NCBI RefSeq assembly: GCF_000725425.1
Contig: NZ_CP006019.1
Span: forward strand, 372,001 to 436,000
Length of the DNA stretch: 64,000 nt
Origin: Palaeococcus pacificus DY20341
GTDB taxonomy: Archaea; Methanobacteriota_B; Thermococci; Thermococcales; Thermococcaceae
Direction of reading: 5' to 3'
Part shown: positions 6,892 through 16,334 of the stretch, piece by piece
How the letters are laid out: every line of letters starts with the position of its first letter
Numbering within the stretch: the stretch's first letter is position 1
Notes under the pieces: model-generated
The model's database searches: none
What the model was told of the DNA's origin: nothing
The model's input: the letters and a program-made list of their open reading frames with translations, nothing else
Position numbers and translations under genes: made by a program

Positions 6892-9171
6892 TCAAACTTT
6901 ATCTCCAAAGACTTTGAGCGCAACTACAATTGCAGCTCCTACTGCTACTGGTATTGGGTGAAGTGTGGCTGATAATATGCCCACTATAACTAAAACTCCC
7001 CTAATCTCTGTCCTTAGATTCTTCTTGAACCATCCGGTTAGTGCTATTGCAAGTATGTACATCACGAGGAGCGTTGCTGCTAGGTCATAGATTACTGTGA
7101 GGGCAGTGCTCAATGTCCAGTTTTCAACCGTTATTAAGAACATCTCTGGGTGTGTGAAGTAGATGTAAGGTCCTATGTATCCCGCTAAGGCGTACTTAAC
7201 CGCGTTTAGGGCTGTCTTCCAAAAGTCTCCTCCAGCTAAAGCTGAACCTGCATAAGAGGCCAAAGCTACAGGTGGTGTTATATCTGCAAGTATCCCAAAG
7301 TAGAACACGAAGAAGTGGGCGGCTAAGAGAGCGATAGGTGTTGCAAATCCTGGCACTGGAGAGCTGTAGGGCTGTAAGCCTAAAACAGCATTGTATATTG
7401 CTGGAGCTGCTACGAGGGAGGTAATAATATAGTTTGCCGTTGTTGGAACACCCATGCCCAGTATCAGGCTGAATATCATGGTTAGCACGAGCAAAAGCCA
7501 TAAGTTCCCGGCTGTGAGGTCAACCAAGCGGTATCCTAAGCTCGTCACTAGTCCTGTCATTGTGAGAACTCCCTGTATTAAGCCCGCGCTTGCAGCTGCG
7601 AGCATAACACTTGAGCTTGTCTTTCCAGCGTCTATCATTGATTCGTATGTGGCAGAATACATCTTTTTTCCTTCCTCAGTCTTTGAAAAGTAGCCCACTA
7701 TTAATGAGAAGACTATTCCTAGGACTCCAGTCATTAAGAGTATCTGCTCTTTCCTCATGCCCAGATATTTTGTCATTGCGATGAAAAGTATGAAGAGTAA
7801 GCTTATGTAGAGCTTTTCGTTCCTCTTCGTTAAGTTTGAGACGAATGAGAGGGCAACGAGGAGGATAGCGAGCAGGAGCAGGATTAATGCTACGGGCTTT
7901 CCTATTTCCCTTCCAGTGAACATAAGCACCGTTGTAAGGAACGCCACACCAACGTAGAACATCTCATGTCCTTCTATCTTGTCCTTTGCAATCCATGACA
8001 CCCAAATTGCTATTCCTAAGGAGGAGATTGCCGATATGTGAGGGGCTATACCCCAAACCAAGGCCACGGTGATTACCAGTATTGGTGAGAGTATGTAGAG
8101 CTTCCTCATAAAGTACCTCAGGGGTGCAAAGTTTTCTCTGGGCATTCCTTTTAATCCTAAGCGCTTTGTTTCAAGGTCTATGAAGAGATAAACTCCTGCA
8201 TAGTATACCAAAGCGGGCAAAACCGCAGCGATGATGAGTTTGTTATAGGGCACCCCTAAAAACTCCGCCATAATGAATGCCGCCGCACCCATGATTGGGG
8301 GCATTAGTTGGCCTCCGGTTGATGCAACGGGCTCAACCGCTCCTGCTATCTCTTTGGGATAGCCGGCTTTTTTCATTAGAGGGATTGTAAAAGTTCCGGT
8401 TGTTAGGACGTTAGCAACACTCGAACCGCTCACCGTACCCATAAGTCCACTTGAAACAACAGCTGCCTTTGCGGGTCCACCTGGGCGGGCACCGAAGAGG
8501 GATATCATGAACTCGGTGATGTAATCGCTCACGCCTATCTTGAGGAGGAATGCTCCAAAGAACACGAAGGCAAAGACGTAGATTGTCATGACGAATAGGG
8601 GAATTCCGAATATTCCCTCATCAAAGTAGAGCTGCTGGGTAAAGCGTATCCAGTTGAAGCCGACTCTGTAGATTCCGTAAATCAAGAACACTGTGACAAC
8701 TGATGGCAAAACCCATCCAAGCACTCTTCTTGTAGCCTCAAGCACGAGGATTATTGCCAAGATTCCGAAGACCACATCGTGCATGTAAACCTCTGCAAAC
8801 TGTGCGTACCTATTGTATACAGCAAAGATGTAGAACATAGATATAACGCTCAAAATTGTGAGTATGTAGTCGTAAAAGGGCACTTTTTTGATGTGTTTCT
8901 CTGTTTTTCTCATTGGATAGAGGAGGTAGGTTATTATGAGGATCATGGCTAGAACAAATGCTTGTCCCTGCTTGCTTTGGAAAGTTGTCTTGAGTATTCC
9001 AATTTCCAGTCCCAGCCTTGAAAATAAGTCGTAGAGTGTATAGTTAAAGTTGAAGATAAACAGTATTTCGTAGATACCAATTAGGACTGCTGCTATTTTT
9101 ATGATCAGTTCAAGCGTTGGGGTAAGGGTTCTCGTTTTTTCCAATACCACACTTACTTTTTCTTCTTCCAT
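6892..9171 (-). CDS. TRAP transporter fused permease (4TM/12TM, DctQM-type)
   Basis: A 759-residue integral membrane protein combining the small and large TRAP membrane subunits, as is typical of TAXI systems. About 18 hydrophobic segments are visible, with TRAP-M motifs such as GLMGTVSGSSVANVLTTG and the repeat-related IFSLILGMGVPTTANY. It should drive ion-coupled uptake of an organic acid or related solute delivered by the TAXI receptor. ATG 9171 lies one base after the DUF1850 gene's stop and follows GGGAGGTG; a longer in-frame N-terminal part lies inside the previous gene and is rejected. It is the last gene of a three-gene operon. Confidence 0.9.
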   Translation of the reverse strand: MEEEKVSVVLEKTRTLTPTLELIIKIAAVLIGIYEILFIFNFNYTLYDLFSRLGLEIGILKTTFQSKQGQAFVLAMILIITYLLYPMRKTEKHIKKVPFYDYILTILSVISMFYIFAVYNRYAQFAEVYMHDVVFGILAIILVLEATRRVLGWVLPSVVTVFLIYGIYRVGFNWIRFTQQLYFDEGIFGIPLFVMTIYVFAFVFFGAFLLKIGVSDYITEFMISLFGARPGGPAKAAVVSSGLMGTVSGSSVANVLTTGTFTIPLMKKAGYPKEIAGAVEPVASTGGQLMPPIMGAAAFIMAEFLGVPYNKLIIAAVLPALVYYAGVYLFIDLETKRLGLKGMPRENFAPLRYFMRKLYILSPILVITVALVWGIAPHISAISSLGIAIWVSWIAKDKIEGHEMFYVGVAFLTTVLMFTGREIGKPVALILLLLAILLVALSFVSNLTKRNEKLYISLLFILFIAMTKYLGMRKEQILLMTGVLGIVFSLIVGYFSKTEEGKKMYSATYESMIDAGKTSSSVMLAAASAGLIQGVLTMTGLVTSLGYRLVDLTAGNLWLLLVLTMIFSLILGMGVPTTANYIITSLVAAPAIYNAVLGLQPYSSPVPGFATPIALLAAHFFVFYFGILADITPPVALASYAGSALAGGDFWKTALNAVKYALAGYIGPYIYFTHPEMFLITVENWTLSTALTVIYDLAATLLVMYILAIALTGWFKKNLRTEIRGVLVIVGILSATLHPIPVAVGAAIVVALKVFGDKV

Positions 9172-9172
9172 T

Positions 9173-9628
9173 TTAGCACCTCCCGAGTATGGCGAATAAG
9201 AATAAACACTTTTTGACTTTAAACTCCATAACAGTTTCCTCTGTAGGCGCAAACACGAGTTTGCTGCCTACTTTTATTTTAGCTTGATTGAAGGGGATAA
9301 ACCAAAAACTGAGGCTTTTTCCAAGGTATATGTTAATTCTCTTCACATAATACCCGTCCTCTGTGTATTGAATGTCCTCTGGAAGCCCAGCTCCAAAGTC
9401 CTTCCACTTCATCTCTACCGCGTATAGGCCGCTGCCGTTAGCTTTAAGAACCTCGACTATTTCGCTCCGCTGAACGCTGTGAATATAGGATATGGTTACT
9501 GTTTTTTCCCCTAAAAGATAAGTATGAGATGAATCTCCATTACTAATGATGAGTACATTAAATGGAAGAATCATAATTATCAGCAGTGTAAAAAAGAAAA
9601 AAATGAGATATTTACTCAAAGGCTTCAC
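9173..9628 (-). CDS. DUF1850 protein of a TAXI-TRAP transporter
   Basis: A 151-residue protein with one N-terminal membrane segment (residues 8-28, FFFFTLLIIMILPFNVLII) and an extracytoplasmic beta-rich domain containing the DUF1850 signature around ISYIHSVQRSEIVEV. DUF1850 proteins occur almost only beside TRAP 4TM/12TM permeases, and their role is unknown; an assembly or gating role at the outer membrane face is plausible. The GTG start at 9628 overlaps the receptor gene's stop (GTGA), and the stop sits one base before the permease ATG, so all three are coupled. Confidence 0.8.
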   Translation of the reverse strand: MKPLSKYLIFFFFTLLIIMILPFNVLIISNGDSSHTYLLGEKTVTISYIHSVQRSEIVEVLKANGSGLYAVEMKWKDFGAGLPEDIQYTEDGYYVKRINIYLGKSLSFWFIPFNQAKIKVGSKLVFAPTEETVMEFKVKKCLFLFAILGRC

Positions 9629-10620
9629 CCTTTGAGCTCGCTTGGAATGCTTAAGCCTTTTTCTTCGTAGTATTTAATTGCTCCGGGGTGGAGCGGAATG
9701 CTCATACCGTCTAATGCTGTGTCAAGGCTTATTGCTTGAGCTTTTTGGTGAACGGCTCTTAAGTCTTCAACTTGCTCAAAGAGTATCTTTGTCATCTCGT
9801 AAACGACATCCTCTGGCAAGTCAGCGCTTACAGCCAGCATAGCTTTAACGGCGACTGTTGGTGTGTCTTCCTCCACACCATTGTAGGTGCCCTTTGGAAC
9901 TATTTGCCTAACATAGAATATGTAGCCCTCATCTTTGAGCTTGTTTAATATGTCATCTGAGATTGGGAGAACCCTCACGGGTGTTTGGACTGCGATTTGG
10001 TTAACGGCTGGAGTTGGGATTCCAGCAACTATAACAGCAGCATCAACTTGGCCGAGTTTCAAGCTTTGTGCGGCCTCACTAAACTTTTGGTTGACCTTTT
10101 CAATGCTGTCCCAAACGCCTGCAGCCTTTAGTATCTGTTCGGCTGCAACTGCGGTACCACTTCCTGGAGCGCCAATTGCAACTTTTTTACCCTTTAGATC
10201 CTCTAAGCTCTTAATATCACTGTCAGCTCTAACTACAAATTGTACTGTCTCAGGATATAAAGCGGCGACACCCTTTAGTTTTTTAATTGAGGTGTCAAAC
10301 ATGTACAAACCGTTGTAGGCATAGTATGCAACATCGTTTTGGAGAATAGCTGCTTGGGCATTTCCATCCTCGATGGCCTTTGCATTTGCAACACTTGCAC
10401 CGCTTGTAACGGCCTCTCCACTGACAACTGTTCCGTACTTATTCAAAAGCTCTGCATACTTTGAGCCAAGTGGGAAGTAAACACCACTAGTACCACCGGT
10501 GTAGATTGTAATTTTCGTTTTTTCAACGGAGCTCGTTGTGGTTTCTCCTTGTTGTGTGCAGCCAGAAACAACCAAACCAAGGGCCAACACAAAAACCAAA
10601 GCCAATGCTTTCCACTTCAT
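9625..10620 (-). CDS. TRAP transporter solute receptor, TAXI family, lipoprotein
   Basis: A 331-residue extracellular binding protein. The N-terminus is a lipoprotein signal with lipobox VVSGC, giving a lipidated Cys21, followed by a Ser/Thr-rich linker. The mature domain starts ITIYTGGTSGVYFPLG, the classical TAXI motif, and continues with GAPGSGTA and a late LHPGAIKYYEEKG helix. It captures the substrate for the permease two genes downstream; TAXI proteins have been linked to glutamate, 2-oxoglutarate or other acids, and sequence cannot decide. It is the first gene of the operon, with ATG 10620 and a 250-base region shared with dtdA upstream. Confidence 0.9.
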   Translation of the reverse strand: MKWKALALVFVLALGLVVSGCTQQGETTTSSVEKTKITIYTGGTSGVYFPLGSKYAELLNKYGTVVSGEAVTSGASVANAKAIEDGNAQAAILQNDVAYYAYNGLYMFDTSIKKLKGVAALYPETVQFVVRADSDIKSLEDLKGKKVAIGAPGSGTAVAAEQILKAAGVWDSIEKVNQKFSEAAQSLKLGQVDAAVIVAGIPTPAVNQIAVQTPVRVLPISDDILNKLKDEGYIFYVRQIVPKGTYNGVEEDTPTVAVKAMLAVSADLPEDVVYEMTKILFEQVEDLRAVHQKAQAISLDTALDGMSIPLHPGAIKYYEEKGLSIPSELKG

Positions 10621-10712
10621 TTCGGTTCCCTCTTACAAATTTTTCAATTTATACATTTGTCTTATTTTACCATAATTCCATATTCCACAGGTTTTCGTTA
10701 TATATTTTACGG

Positions 10713-10728
10713 TTGTAAACTTTTACAA
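10713..10728. promoter_or_regulatory. Perfect 7-bp inverted repeat next to the TRAP operon promoter
   Basis: TTGTAAA-CT-TTTACAA is a perfect inverted repeat with a 2-base centre. A further TTTAC half-site lies immediately to its left (10706-10710). The repeat sits just upstream (relative to the leftward TRAP operon) of an AT-rich TATA-like stretch, TATATATTTTAC at 10699-10710. It lies about 140 bases upstream of dtdA on the other side. Position and symmetry suggest a binding site for a dimeric transcription factor, more likely acting on the TRAP operon. The factor is unknown. Confidence 0.45.
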
Positions 10729-10870
10729 GCAAATAAATGTTTGGTTTTCGATTTAAAGCGGCAAAAATTCTCAAAAATTTCGCCAAATATGCCATATAAA
10801 TTGACATTATAATGTCTATTTGAAGGGCAAACTTTTTTATTGATGGCTAGAATTTGATGTGGGGTTGCCA

Positions 10871-11689
10871 ATGAAAGTTGTAATGACGACAAAAGTGGAT
10901 ATAGCTTCGATGAATATTAAGCAAAAACTGATTGAGAACTTTGGATTTAGGGAGAACGAGATGATTTTTGATGGAAACCAAGTATACAAAAAGAACAACA
11001 TTTTAATCTTGACAACAAACGATGAGATGATTTATTACGATGGACTGGATCTTGAGATTGAAAAGCAGTTAGGTATTAAGCCTGAAATAATTGCATTTGC
11101 TTCGAGGCACTCAAGCAAGCAAAAGCTACCTACTTTGACAACACATGTAACTGGTAATTGGGGAAATGCAATGTTTGGAGGAAAAGACCAAAGTTTGGCA
11201 ATTGCAGAACCTAACGCAATGAAGCTTGCCCTTTTAAAGATGAATGAGCTTAATGATCTTGGATGGACCGTTTGCTATGAATCTACCCACCACGGCCCGA
11301 GTGAGCTGAATGTTCCGTCATTCTTCATAGAGATTGGGAGTAGTGAAGAAGAGTGGAAAAACGATAAAGCCGGTGAAATCCTGGCTGAAACGATAGTTTA
11401 TGTTCTCGATAATTATAAAAAGTCTAAAAACAAAACTGCGATTGGAATCGGCGGTGGGCACTATGCACCAAAGCAAACAAAAGTGGCATTTGAAACTGAT
11501 CTAGCATTTTCACACATAGCCCCAAAATATGCCCATCCGTTGTCAAAAGAAATGCTTTTAAAGGCAATTGAACGAACAGATGGAAAAGTCGAGGCGATTT
11601 ATGTTGATTGGAAGGGCAGCAGAGGAGAAACTCGACAGCTCGCAAAAGCACTTGCTGGGGAGATTGGCATAGAATTTATTAAGGATTAG
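10871..11689 (+). CDS. dtdA: D-aminoacyl-tRNA deacylase, archaeal/plant type (DtdA)
   Basis: Removes D-amino acids wrongly attached to tRNA. The 272-residue protein has the conserved GEK1/DtdA segments: [11 protein letters not shown] at the N-terminus, [20 protein letters not shown], the zinc/active-site region [23 protein letters not shown], and the late [12 protein letters not shown]. The ATG at 10871 gives the family's usual N-terminus; a GTG at 10859 is in frame but unlikely. A TTTTTTATTG box around 10830-10841 is the probable promoter. The gene is monocistronic and divergent from the TRAP operon. Confidence 0.9.
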   Translation: MKVVMTTKVDIASMNIKQKLIENFGFRENEMIFDGNQVYKKNNILILTTNDEMIYYDGLDLEIEKQLGIKPEIIAFASRHSSKQKLPTLTTHVTGNWGNAMFGGKDQSLAIAEPNAMKLALLKMNELNDLGWTVCYESTHHGPSELNVPSFFIEIGSSEEEWKNDKAGEILAETIVYVLDNYKKSKNKTAIGIGGGHYAPKQTKVAFETDLAFSHIAPKYAHPLSKEMLLKAIERTDGKVEAIYVDWKGSRGETRQLAKALAGEIGIEFIKD

Positions 11690-11691
11690 CT

Positions 11692-11705
11692 AAGTTTATA
11701 TATTG
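11692..11705 (+). promoter_or_regulatory. BRE/TATA box of the ftsZ-secE-spt5 cluster
   Basis: AAGTTTATATATTG is a strong archaeal BRE plus TATA element, just after the dtdA stop. Transcription should start about 25 bases downstream, near 11728, leaving a leader of about 35 bases with GGAGGGTG before the ftsZ ATG at 11764. Confidence 0.65.
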
Positions 11706-11763
11706 CTTTGCAACAAAATTTACCAGAATTTTAAATTATGATTTCCCTTGGAGGGTGAAGAAG

Positions 11764-12897
11764 ATGTTAAAGCTGGTTGAAGGTGTGATTGAAAGAACGT
11801 CTGGAGAGGCTAACAAAGCCGAAGAGAAAGTTAACGAGGTGCAAGTTCCAACCTCCGATATAGATGAGGAGCTTAAAAAGCTATTGGAGCAAACACAAGC
11901 AAAAATATATGTTGTCGGCGTTGGTGGTGCTGGCTGTAATACAATCAATAGAATGATGGAAGTTGGTGTTGAAGGAGCGAAGATAATAGGTATTAACACC
12001 GATGCTCAAGATTTGCTTAAAATTAAAGCTGACAGAAAGATATTGATCGGTAAAGAGATAACAAGAGGTTTAGGCGCTGGAAACAATCCAAAAATTGGTG
12101 AAGAAGCTGCTAAAGAAAGTGAGAGAGATATTAGAGACGCATTAGAAGGAGCTGATATGGTCTTCATAACCTGTGGTTTGGGTGGTGGAACAGGAACCGG
12201 TGCTGCTCCTGTCGTGGCAGAGCTCGCCAAAAAAATGGGCGCTTTAACAGTTTCTGTCGTAACACTCCCATTCACCGTTGAGGGAATTAGGAGAATAAAG
12301 AACGCTGAGTATGGTCTTGAGAGACTTAGGAAGAACAGCGATACTGTAATTGTAATTCCAAACGATAAGCTAATGGAAGTCGCTCCAAATCTACCAATTC
12401 ACTTGGCATTCAAGGTTGCTGATGAAATACTCGTTCACTCAGTCAAAGGTATAACCGAGCTCATCACAAAACCAGGTCTAGTCAACCTTGACTTCGCCGA
12501 TGTTAAAGCAGTCATGAAGGACGGCGGAATTGCCATGATAGGCATTGGCGAAAGTGATAGCGAGAAGAGAGCTCAAGAAGCAGCAATACAAGCTTTGAAC
12601 AGCCCGCTATTAGATGTTGATATTAGCGGTGCTAAGGGAGCTTTGATAAGCATAAGCGGTAGTGATGTTAAGCTTGAAGAGGCACAACAGATAATAGAGC
12701 AAGTTACAAGCAAACTCGATCCAGAGGCTCAAATGATTTGGGGAATTCAGCTTGATCCAGAACTTTCAAAGACAATTAGGGTCATGATTGTCGTCAGCGG
12801 TGTCAATTCACCATATGCCGTTACAGAGGAAAAACCAATGCTCATTGAGGAAGAAGGAGAAAGAAGGGCAATTAAATTAGATATTGAAGAGCTTTAA
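11764..12897 (+). CDS. ftsZ: Cell division protein FtsZ (FtsZ1 type)
   Basis: Tubulin-like GTPase forming the cytokinetic ring. The tubulin signature [10 protein letters not shown], the nucleotide-binding [14 protein letters not shown], and the T7 synergy loop ([11 protein letters not shown]) that supplies the catalytic acid are all present. The 377-residue protein has an N-terminal extension of about 35 charged residues before the core and an acidic C-terminal tail ([16 protein letters not shown]). ATG 11764 is preceded by GGAGGGTG; GTG 11755 is in frame but is part of that ribosome site. It is the first gene of the cluster leading into secE, spt5 and the ribosomal stalk genes. Confidence 0.95.
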   Translation: MLKLVEGVIERTSGEANKAEEKVNEVQVPTSDIDEELKKLLEQTQAKIYVVGVGGAGCNTINRMMEVGVEGAKIIGINTDAQDLLKIKADRKILIGKEITRGLGAGNNPKIGEEAAKESERDIRDALEGADMVFITCGLGGGTGTGAAPVVAELAKKMGALTVSVVTLPFTVEGIRRIKNAEYGLERLRKNSDTVIVIPNDKLMEVAPNLPIHLAFKVADEILVHSVKGITELITKPGLVNLDFADVKAVMKDGGIAMIGIGESDSEKRAQEAAIQALNSPLLDVDISGAKGALISISGSDVKLEEAQQIIEQVTSKLDPEAQMIWGIQLDPELSKTIRVMIVVSGVNSPYAVTEEKPMLIEEEGERRAIKLDIEEL

Positions 12898-12926
12898 TCT
12901 CTTTCATGATTTTTGGAGGGGTGAGC

Positions 12927-13121
12927 ATGGCAGAAGAAGGGTTCACGGAAAAACTTAAAAACTTCCTAGGAGAGTCCAAAAGGGTTTTGTTAGTTACAAA
13001 AAAACCGAGCACCAAAGAGTTTAAAATGGCAGCAAAAATCACTGGGCTTGGAATGCTGTTAATTGGTGCTATCGGAATGATAATTAGAATTGTTGGGACG
13101 CTAATAACTGGCGGTAGCTAA
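12927..13121 (+). CDS. secE: Protein translocase SecE/Sec61 gamma subunit
   Basis: A 64-residue tail-anchored protein. An amphipathic cytosolic helix (FTEKLKNFLGESKRVLLVTKKPS) is followed by the conserved KEFKMAAK motif and one membrane helix (ITGLGMLLIGAIGMIIRIVGTLI). It clamps the SecY channel. ATG 12927 follows GGAGGGGTGAGC; the longer frame from 12906 would add seven residues that lie in the ribosome site. It lies between ftsZ and spt5, its usual archaeal position. Confidence 0.95.
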   Translation: MAEEGFTEKLKNFLGESKRVLLVTKKPSTKEFKMAAKITGLGMLLIGAIGMIIRIVGTLITGGS

Positions 13122-13141
13122 ATAACGTTTAGGTGATCAAA

Positions 13142-13594
13142 ATGAGCAAGATCTTTGCAGTAAGGGTCACTGTCGGTCAGGAGGAGAATGTGGCTAGCTT
13201 GATTTATAGTAAGGCCAAAACATACAACATTCCGGTATTTGCAATATTAGCCCCAAGCAAGGTTAAAGGTTATATATTTATTGAAGCTGAGAGTAAAAGC
13301 GCCGTTGATGAGGCGATTAAGGGTATTAGGCACGCTAAGGGAACTCTCCCCGGAGAAGTGTCTTTTGGTGAAATTGAACACTTCCTTGAGGAGAGGCCAA
13401 GCGTCAGTGGGTTTGAGCCTGGAGATATTGTTGAGCTCATAGCCGGCCCGTTCAAGGGCGAAAAAGCTAAAGTCGTTCGTGTTGATGAGGCCAAAGATGA
13501 AATTGTCGTTGAGCTTATAGGTGCAATAGTCCCAATACCCGTTACCGTGAAGGGTGAATACGTTAGACTTATAAGCAAACGTTCAAACCAATAG
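13142..13594 (+). CDS. spt5: Transcription elongation factor Spt5 (NusG homologue)
   Basis: A 150-residue processivity factor that binds the RNA polymerase clamp. The NGN domain occupies residues 1-85 ([23 protein letters not shown]...YIFIEAES) and a KOW domain follows ([29 protein letters not shown]). ATG 13142 is preceded by AGGTGATC. The gene lies 20 bases after secE and 15 bases before rpl11, the same order as bacterial secE-nusG-rplK. Confidence 0.95.
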   Translation: MSKIFAVRVTVGQEENVASLIYSKAKTYNIPVFAILAPSKVKGYIFIEAESKSAVDEAIKGIRHAKGTLPGEVSFGEIEHFLEERPSVSGFEPGDIVELIAGPFKGEKAKVVRVDEAKDEIVVELIGAIVPIPVTVKGEYVRLISKRSNQ

Positions 13595-13609
13595 CCAGAG
13601 GTGAGTTAA

Positions 13610-14101
13610 ATGCCACAAGTAGTTGAAGTATTAGTTGAGGGTGGTAAAGCTACTCCTGGTCCACCACTAGGACCTGCAATTGGTCCATTAGGATTAAACG
13701 TCATGCAAGTCGTTCAAAAGATCAACGAAGCAACAAAGGACTTTGCGGGAATGCAAGTTCCAGTGAAGGTCATAGTCACGGACCCAAAGAAGAAGACATT
13801 TGAGATTGAAGTGGGTAAGCCACCAGTTAGCCAGCTCATAAAGAAGGAGCTTGGACTTGCCAAAGGTTCAGATGCTCCAAGGAGCAACATAGTTGGCGAC
13901 TTGCCAATCGAGAAGGCAATAGCTATCGCAAAGACAAAGATGGATCAAATGCTTGCAACTGACTTGAAAGCAGCTACCAAAGAGGTCATTGGAACAGCAT
14001 TAAGCATGGGTGTCACTGTAGATGGTAAAGATCCAAAGCAAGTTCAAAAAGAGATTGACGAAGGCCTCTACGATGAGGTATTTGCAAAGGAGGAGCAATA
14101 G
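13610..14101 (+). CDS. rpl11: Ribosomal protein L11 (uL11)
   Basis: A component of the GTPase-associated centre of the large subunit. The N-terminal domain has the proline-rich [20 protein letters not shown] run, and the C-terminal RNA-binding domain contains the conserved [25 protein letters not shown] helix region. Its 163 residues match archaeal L11. The ATG follows GAGGTGAG. A T-rich stretch after the stop (TCTCCTCTTTTTAC) may end some transcripts before rpl1. Confidence 0.97.
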   Translation: MPQVVEVLVEGGKATPGPPLGPAIGPLGLNVMQVVQKINEATKDFAGMQVPVKVIVTDPKKKTFEIEVGKPPVSQLIKKELGLAKGSDAPRSNIVGDLPIEKAIAIAKTKMDQMLATDLKAATKEVIGTALSMGVTVDGKDPKQVQKEIDEGLYDEVFAKEEQ

Positions 14102-14184
14102 AAAAGTTTAAAAATCTCCTCTTTTTACGAAACTTTTGATTTTTGGTTCAACTTAAATCATAAAAAAGTTGGGAGGTCTAAGAG

Positions 14185-14835
14185 ATGGCCTTTGAAAGGC
14201 AAAAACTCGCGGAAGCGGTGAAGGAGGCTAAAGCCCGGGCCAAGCCGCGTAACTTCACGCAGACCGTCGAAGTGGCAGTAAACCTCAAGGATGTCGACTT
14301 AAAGAAGCCTGAGAATAGGTTTAAGCTTGAGGTTATGCTGCCCCACGGGAGAGGTAAGGAAGTTAAGATCGCGGTCATCGCTGATGGAGCCGTTGCCGAG
14401 GCGGCTAAAAAGCTCGGGCTCGATGTGATTAGTGGAGAGAAGTTAGAGGAATTAAGTAGCAATTCAAGAGAGGCTAGGAAACTTGCAAGGAAGTACGACT
14501 TCTTCATAGCTGCAGCACCATTGATGCCAAAGATTGGTAGATACTTGGGTAGGTTCTTGGGTCCAAGAAACAAGATGCCAGTAGTAGTCCCACCAACCAT
14601 GACTAATTTAGAGCCAATAGTTAACAAGCTTAAGAAGACAGTGAGGATACAATTGAAGAACAACCCAGTTATCCACGCTCCAATCGGTATGGAAGATATG
14701 GACGATGACAAATTGGCTGAGAACATGGAGGCAGTGATAACTGCAATCCTCAACAAGCTCGAGAGAGGAGAGAACCAAGTAAAGTCAGTGTACGTCAAAA
14801 CCACCATGGGGCCTGCTGTAAAGGTAGAGAGGTGA
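14185..14835 (+). CDS. rpl1: Ribosomal protein L1 (uL1)
   Basis: The L1-stalk protein of the large subunit, 216 residues. Typical segments are [22 protein letters not shown] at the N-terminus, the mid-domain [17 protein letters not shown] hinge, and [16 protein letters not shown] at the end. The ATG is preceded by GGGAGGTC. The 83-base gap after rpl11 is the largest within the ribosomal part of the cluster. In methanogens L1 represses its own mRNA by binding near the start of its own coding region. Confidence 0.97.
   Translation: MAFERQKLAEAVKEAKARAKPRNFTQTVEVAVNLKDVDLKKPENRFKLEVMLPHGRGKEVKIAVIADGAVAEAAKKLGLDVISGEKLEELSSNSREARKLARKYDFFIAAAPLMPKIGRYLGRFLGPRNKMPVVVPPTMTNLEPIVNKLKKTVRIQLKNNPVIHAPIGMEDMDDDKLAENMEAVITAILNKLERGENQVKSVYVKTTMGPAVKVER
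14215..14248 (+). promoter_or_regulatory. Candidate L1 autoregulatory RNA element inside rpl1
   Basis: Beginning 30 bases into rpl1 the RNA can form a nested structure: outer stem GCGG (14215-14218) with CCGC (14245-14248), and an inner hairpin GGCT-AA-AGCC (14226-14235), leaving unequal loops on the two sides. An asymmetric internal loop between short helices is the general shape of known L1 sites, and the distance of about 30 bases from the ATG matches the methanogen L1 operon. The local GC-richness may equally reflect codon choice, so this is a hypothesis. Confidence 0.25.
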
Positions 14836-14840
14836 GGTAA

Positions 14841-15860
14841 ATGGCCCACGTAGCTGAATGGAAAAAGAAGGAAGTTGAAGAGTTGGCTAACCTCATCAAA
14901 AGCTATCCAGTGATAGCTTTGGTTAACGTTGCTGATGTTCCAGCTTACCCATTGTCCAAAATGAGAGAGACCCTTAAGGAGCAAGGTGTTCTCAGGGTTT
15001 CAAGGAACACACTCATTGATCTCGCAATCAAGAAAGCCGCTCAGGATATTGGAAAACCAGAGCTTGAAGAACTTGCAAAGCACATCCAAGGTGGAGCTGC
15101 CATCCTTGCAACGAACATAAACCCATTCAAGCTCTACAAGTTCCTCCAAGAGAGCAAGAAGCCAGCTCCTGCTAAGCCTGGTGCAGTGGTAAACAAAGAT
15201 GTCGTTATTCCCGCAGGGCCAACATCATTAGCTCCCGGTCCTGTTGTTGGTGAGATGCAAGCTTTAGGAATCCCTGCAAGGATTGAAAAGGGTAAGGTTA
15301 GCATTCAAAAGGAGACAGTCGTTTTAAAAGCTGGCGAGACTATTACTCCTCAATTAGCCAACATCTTGAACAAGCTCGGTATAGAGCCTCTTGAAGTAGG
15401 TCTCGAGCTGTTGGCAGCTTACGAGGATGGATTAGTTTACGGCCCAGATGTCTTGGCTATTGATGAGGAGCAATACATCCAAATGCTCCAACAAGCCTAC
15501 ATGCACGCATTCAACTTGTCAGTTAACGTTGCCTATCCAACAAAGCAAACCATCGAGGCTATTATACAAAAGGCATTCATGGGCGCAAAGAACGTTGCAG
15601 TGGAAGCAAACTATATTACGAAAGACACTGCTGGCGACATACTTGGCAAGGCATTCAGGGTTGCTTTGCTCATAGCTCAAGAGTTGCCAGAGGACTTGCT
15701 TGACGAGAAGACCAAAGAGCTTTTAAACCAACAAGCTCAATTAGCTGTTGCCGCTCAACCTCAACCACAAGAGGAGAAGGTTGAGGAAGCTGAAGAGGAA
15801 GAGGAGGAAGAAAAAGAGGAAGAGGAGGCCCTCGCAGGATTGGGGGCATTGTTTGGTTGA
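14841..15860 (+). CDS. rpl10: Ribosomal protein L10 (uL10, P0)
   Basis: The base of the ribosomal stalk. The 339-residue protein has the rRNA-binding domain ([28 protein letters not shown]), the archaeal insertion domain, long helices that bind L12 dimers, and a Glu-rich tail ending LAGLGALFG, the same tail as L12 and the site that recruits elongation factors. It starts 5 bases after the rpl1 stop, behind GAGGTAA. Confidence 0.97.
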   Translation: MAHVAEWKKKEVEELANLIKSYPVIALVNVADVPAYPLSKMRETLKEQGVLRVSRNTLIDLAIKKAAQDIGKPELEELAKHIQGGAAILATNINPFKLYKFLQESKKPAPAKPGAVVNKDVVIPAGPTSLAPGPVVGEMQALGIPARIEKGKVSIQKETVVLKAGETITPQLANILNKLGIEPLEVGLELLAAYEDGLVYGPDVLAIDEEQYIQMLQQAYMHAFNLSVNVAYPTKQTIEAIIQKAFMGAKNVAVEANYITKDTAGDILGKAFRVALLIAQELPEDLLDEKTKELLNQQAQLAVAAQPQPQEEKVEEAEEEEEEEKEEEEALAGLGALFG

Positions 15861-15925
15861 TTCCCTTTCCATTTCCCTCGTATCGAGAATAAGTGAAAAA
15901 TAAAGATAATTTGGAGGTGCAAAAG

Positions 15926-16240
15926 ATGGAGTACGTGTATGCTGCTTTGTTATTACACGCCGCTGGTAAGGAGATAAACGAGGAGAACATCAAGGCTATC
16001 TTGCAAGCTGCTGGTGTTGAGGCTGACGACGCTAGAGTTAAAGCTTTAGTTGCAGCTCTTGATGGCGTTAACATCGAAGAGGTTATTGAAAAGGCTGCCA
16101 TGCCAGTAGCAGTTGCCGCAGCTCCAGCTGCTGCTCCAGCTGCAGCTGAAGAGGCACCAGCTGCCGAGGAAGAGGAAGAAGAAGAGGAAGAGGAGAAGGA
16201 AGAAGAGGCTCTCGCTGGACTTGGAGCCCTCTTCGGCTGA
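15926..16240 (+). CDS. rpl12: Ribosomal protein L12 (archaeal P1/P2 type)
   Basis: A 104-residue stalk protein. It begins [18 protein letters not shown], the archaeal dimerisation domain, then has an Ala-rich hinge and a highly acidic tail ending [13 protein letters not shown]. The start chosen is ATG 15926 with TTGGAGGTG upstream; an in-frame ATG at 15893 would add 11 residues not seen in the family. It ends the ribosomal cluster. Confidence 0.97.
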   Translation: MEYVYAALLLHAAGKEINEENIKAILQAAGVEADDARVKALVAALDGVNIEEVIEKAAMPVAVAAAPAAAPAAAEEAPAAEEEEEEEEEEKEEEALAGLGALFG

Positions 16241-16247
16241 AGGGCTC
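16224..16247 (+). terminator. Hairpin spanning the rpl12 stop, probable cluster terminator
   Basis: GAGCCCT (16224-16230) and AGGGCTC (16241-16247) form a perfect 7-bp stem around a 10-base loop that includes the TGA stop. A pyrimidine-rich TTCCTTATTTCCTCTC tract follows. Archaeal termination depends mainly on the T tract, so the stem may also protect the mRNA end. Confidence 0.45.
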
Positions 16248-16334
16248 TTCCTTATTTCCTCTCTATTTCAACTTTTCTGAGCATTTAATCGCAAAGCTTA
16301 TTATGAGGTGCTTGTATTTTCTTATGTGAGAGCT

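Noticed and set aside
6673-6972. 99-residue plus-strand frame overlapping the TRAP permease end
   Set aside because: It runs antisense to the 56-residue gene and to the permease C-terminus, and has no ribosome site.
14178-14984. 268-residue minus-strand frame over rpl1 and the start of rpl10
   Set aside because: It lies antisense to strongly conserved ribosomal genes and its composition is that of a complement-strand shadow.
15760-15840. Low-complexity GAGGAAGA-type repeat near the end of rpl10 (and again in rpl12, 16160-16210)
   Set aside because: It codes the acidic stalk tails shared by archaeal L10 and L12 and is not a microsatellite or regulatory repeat.
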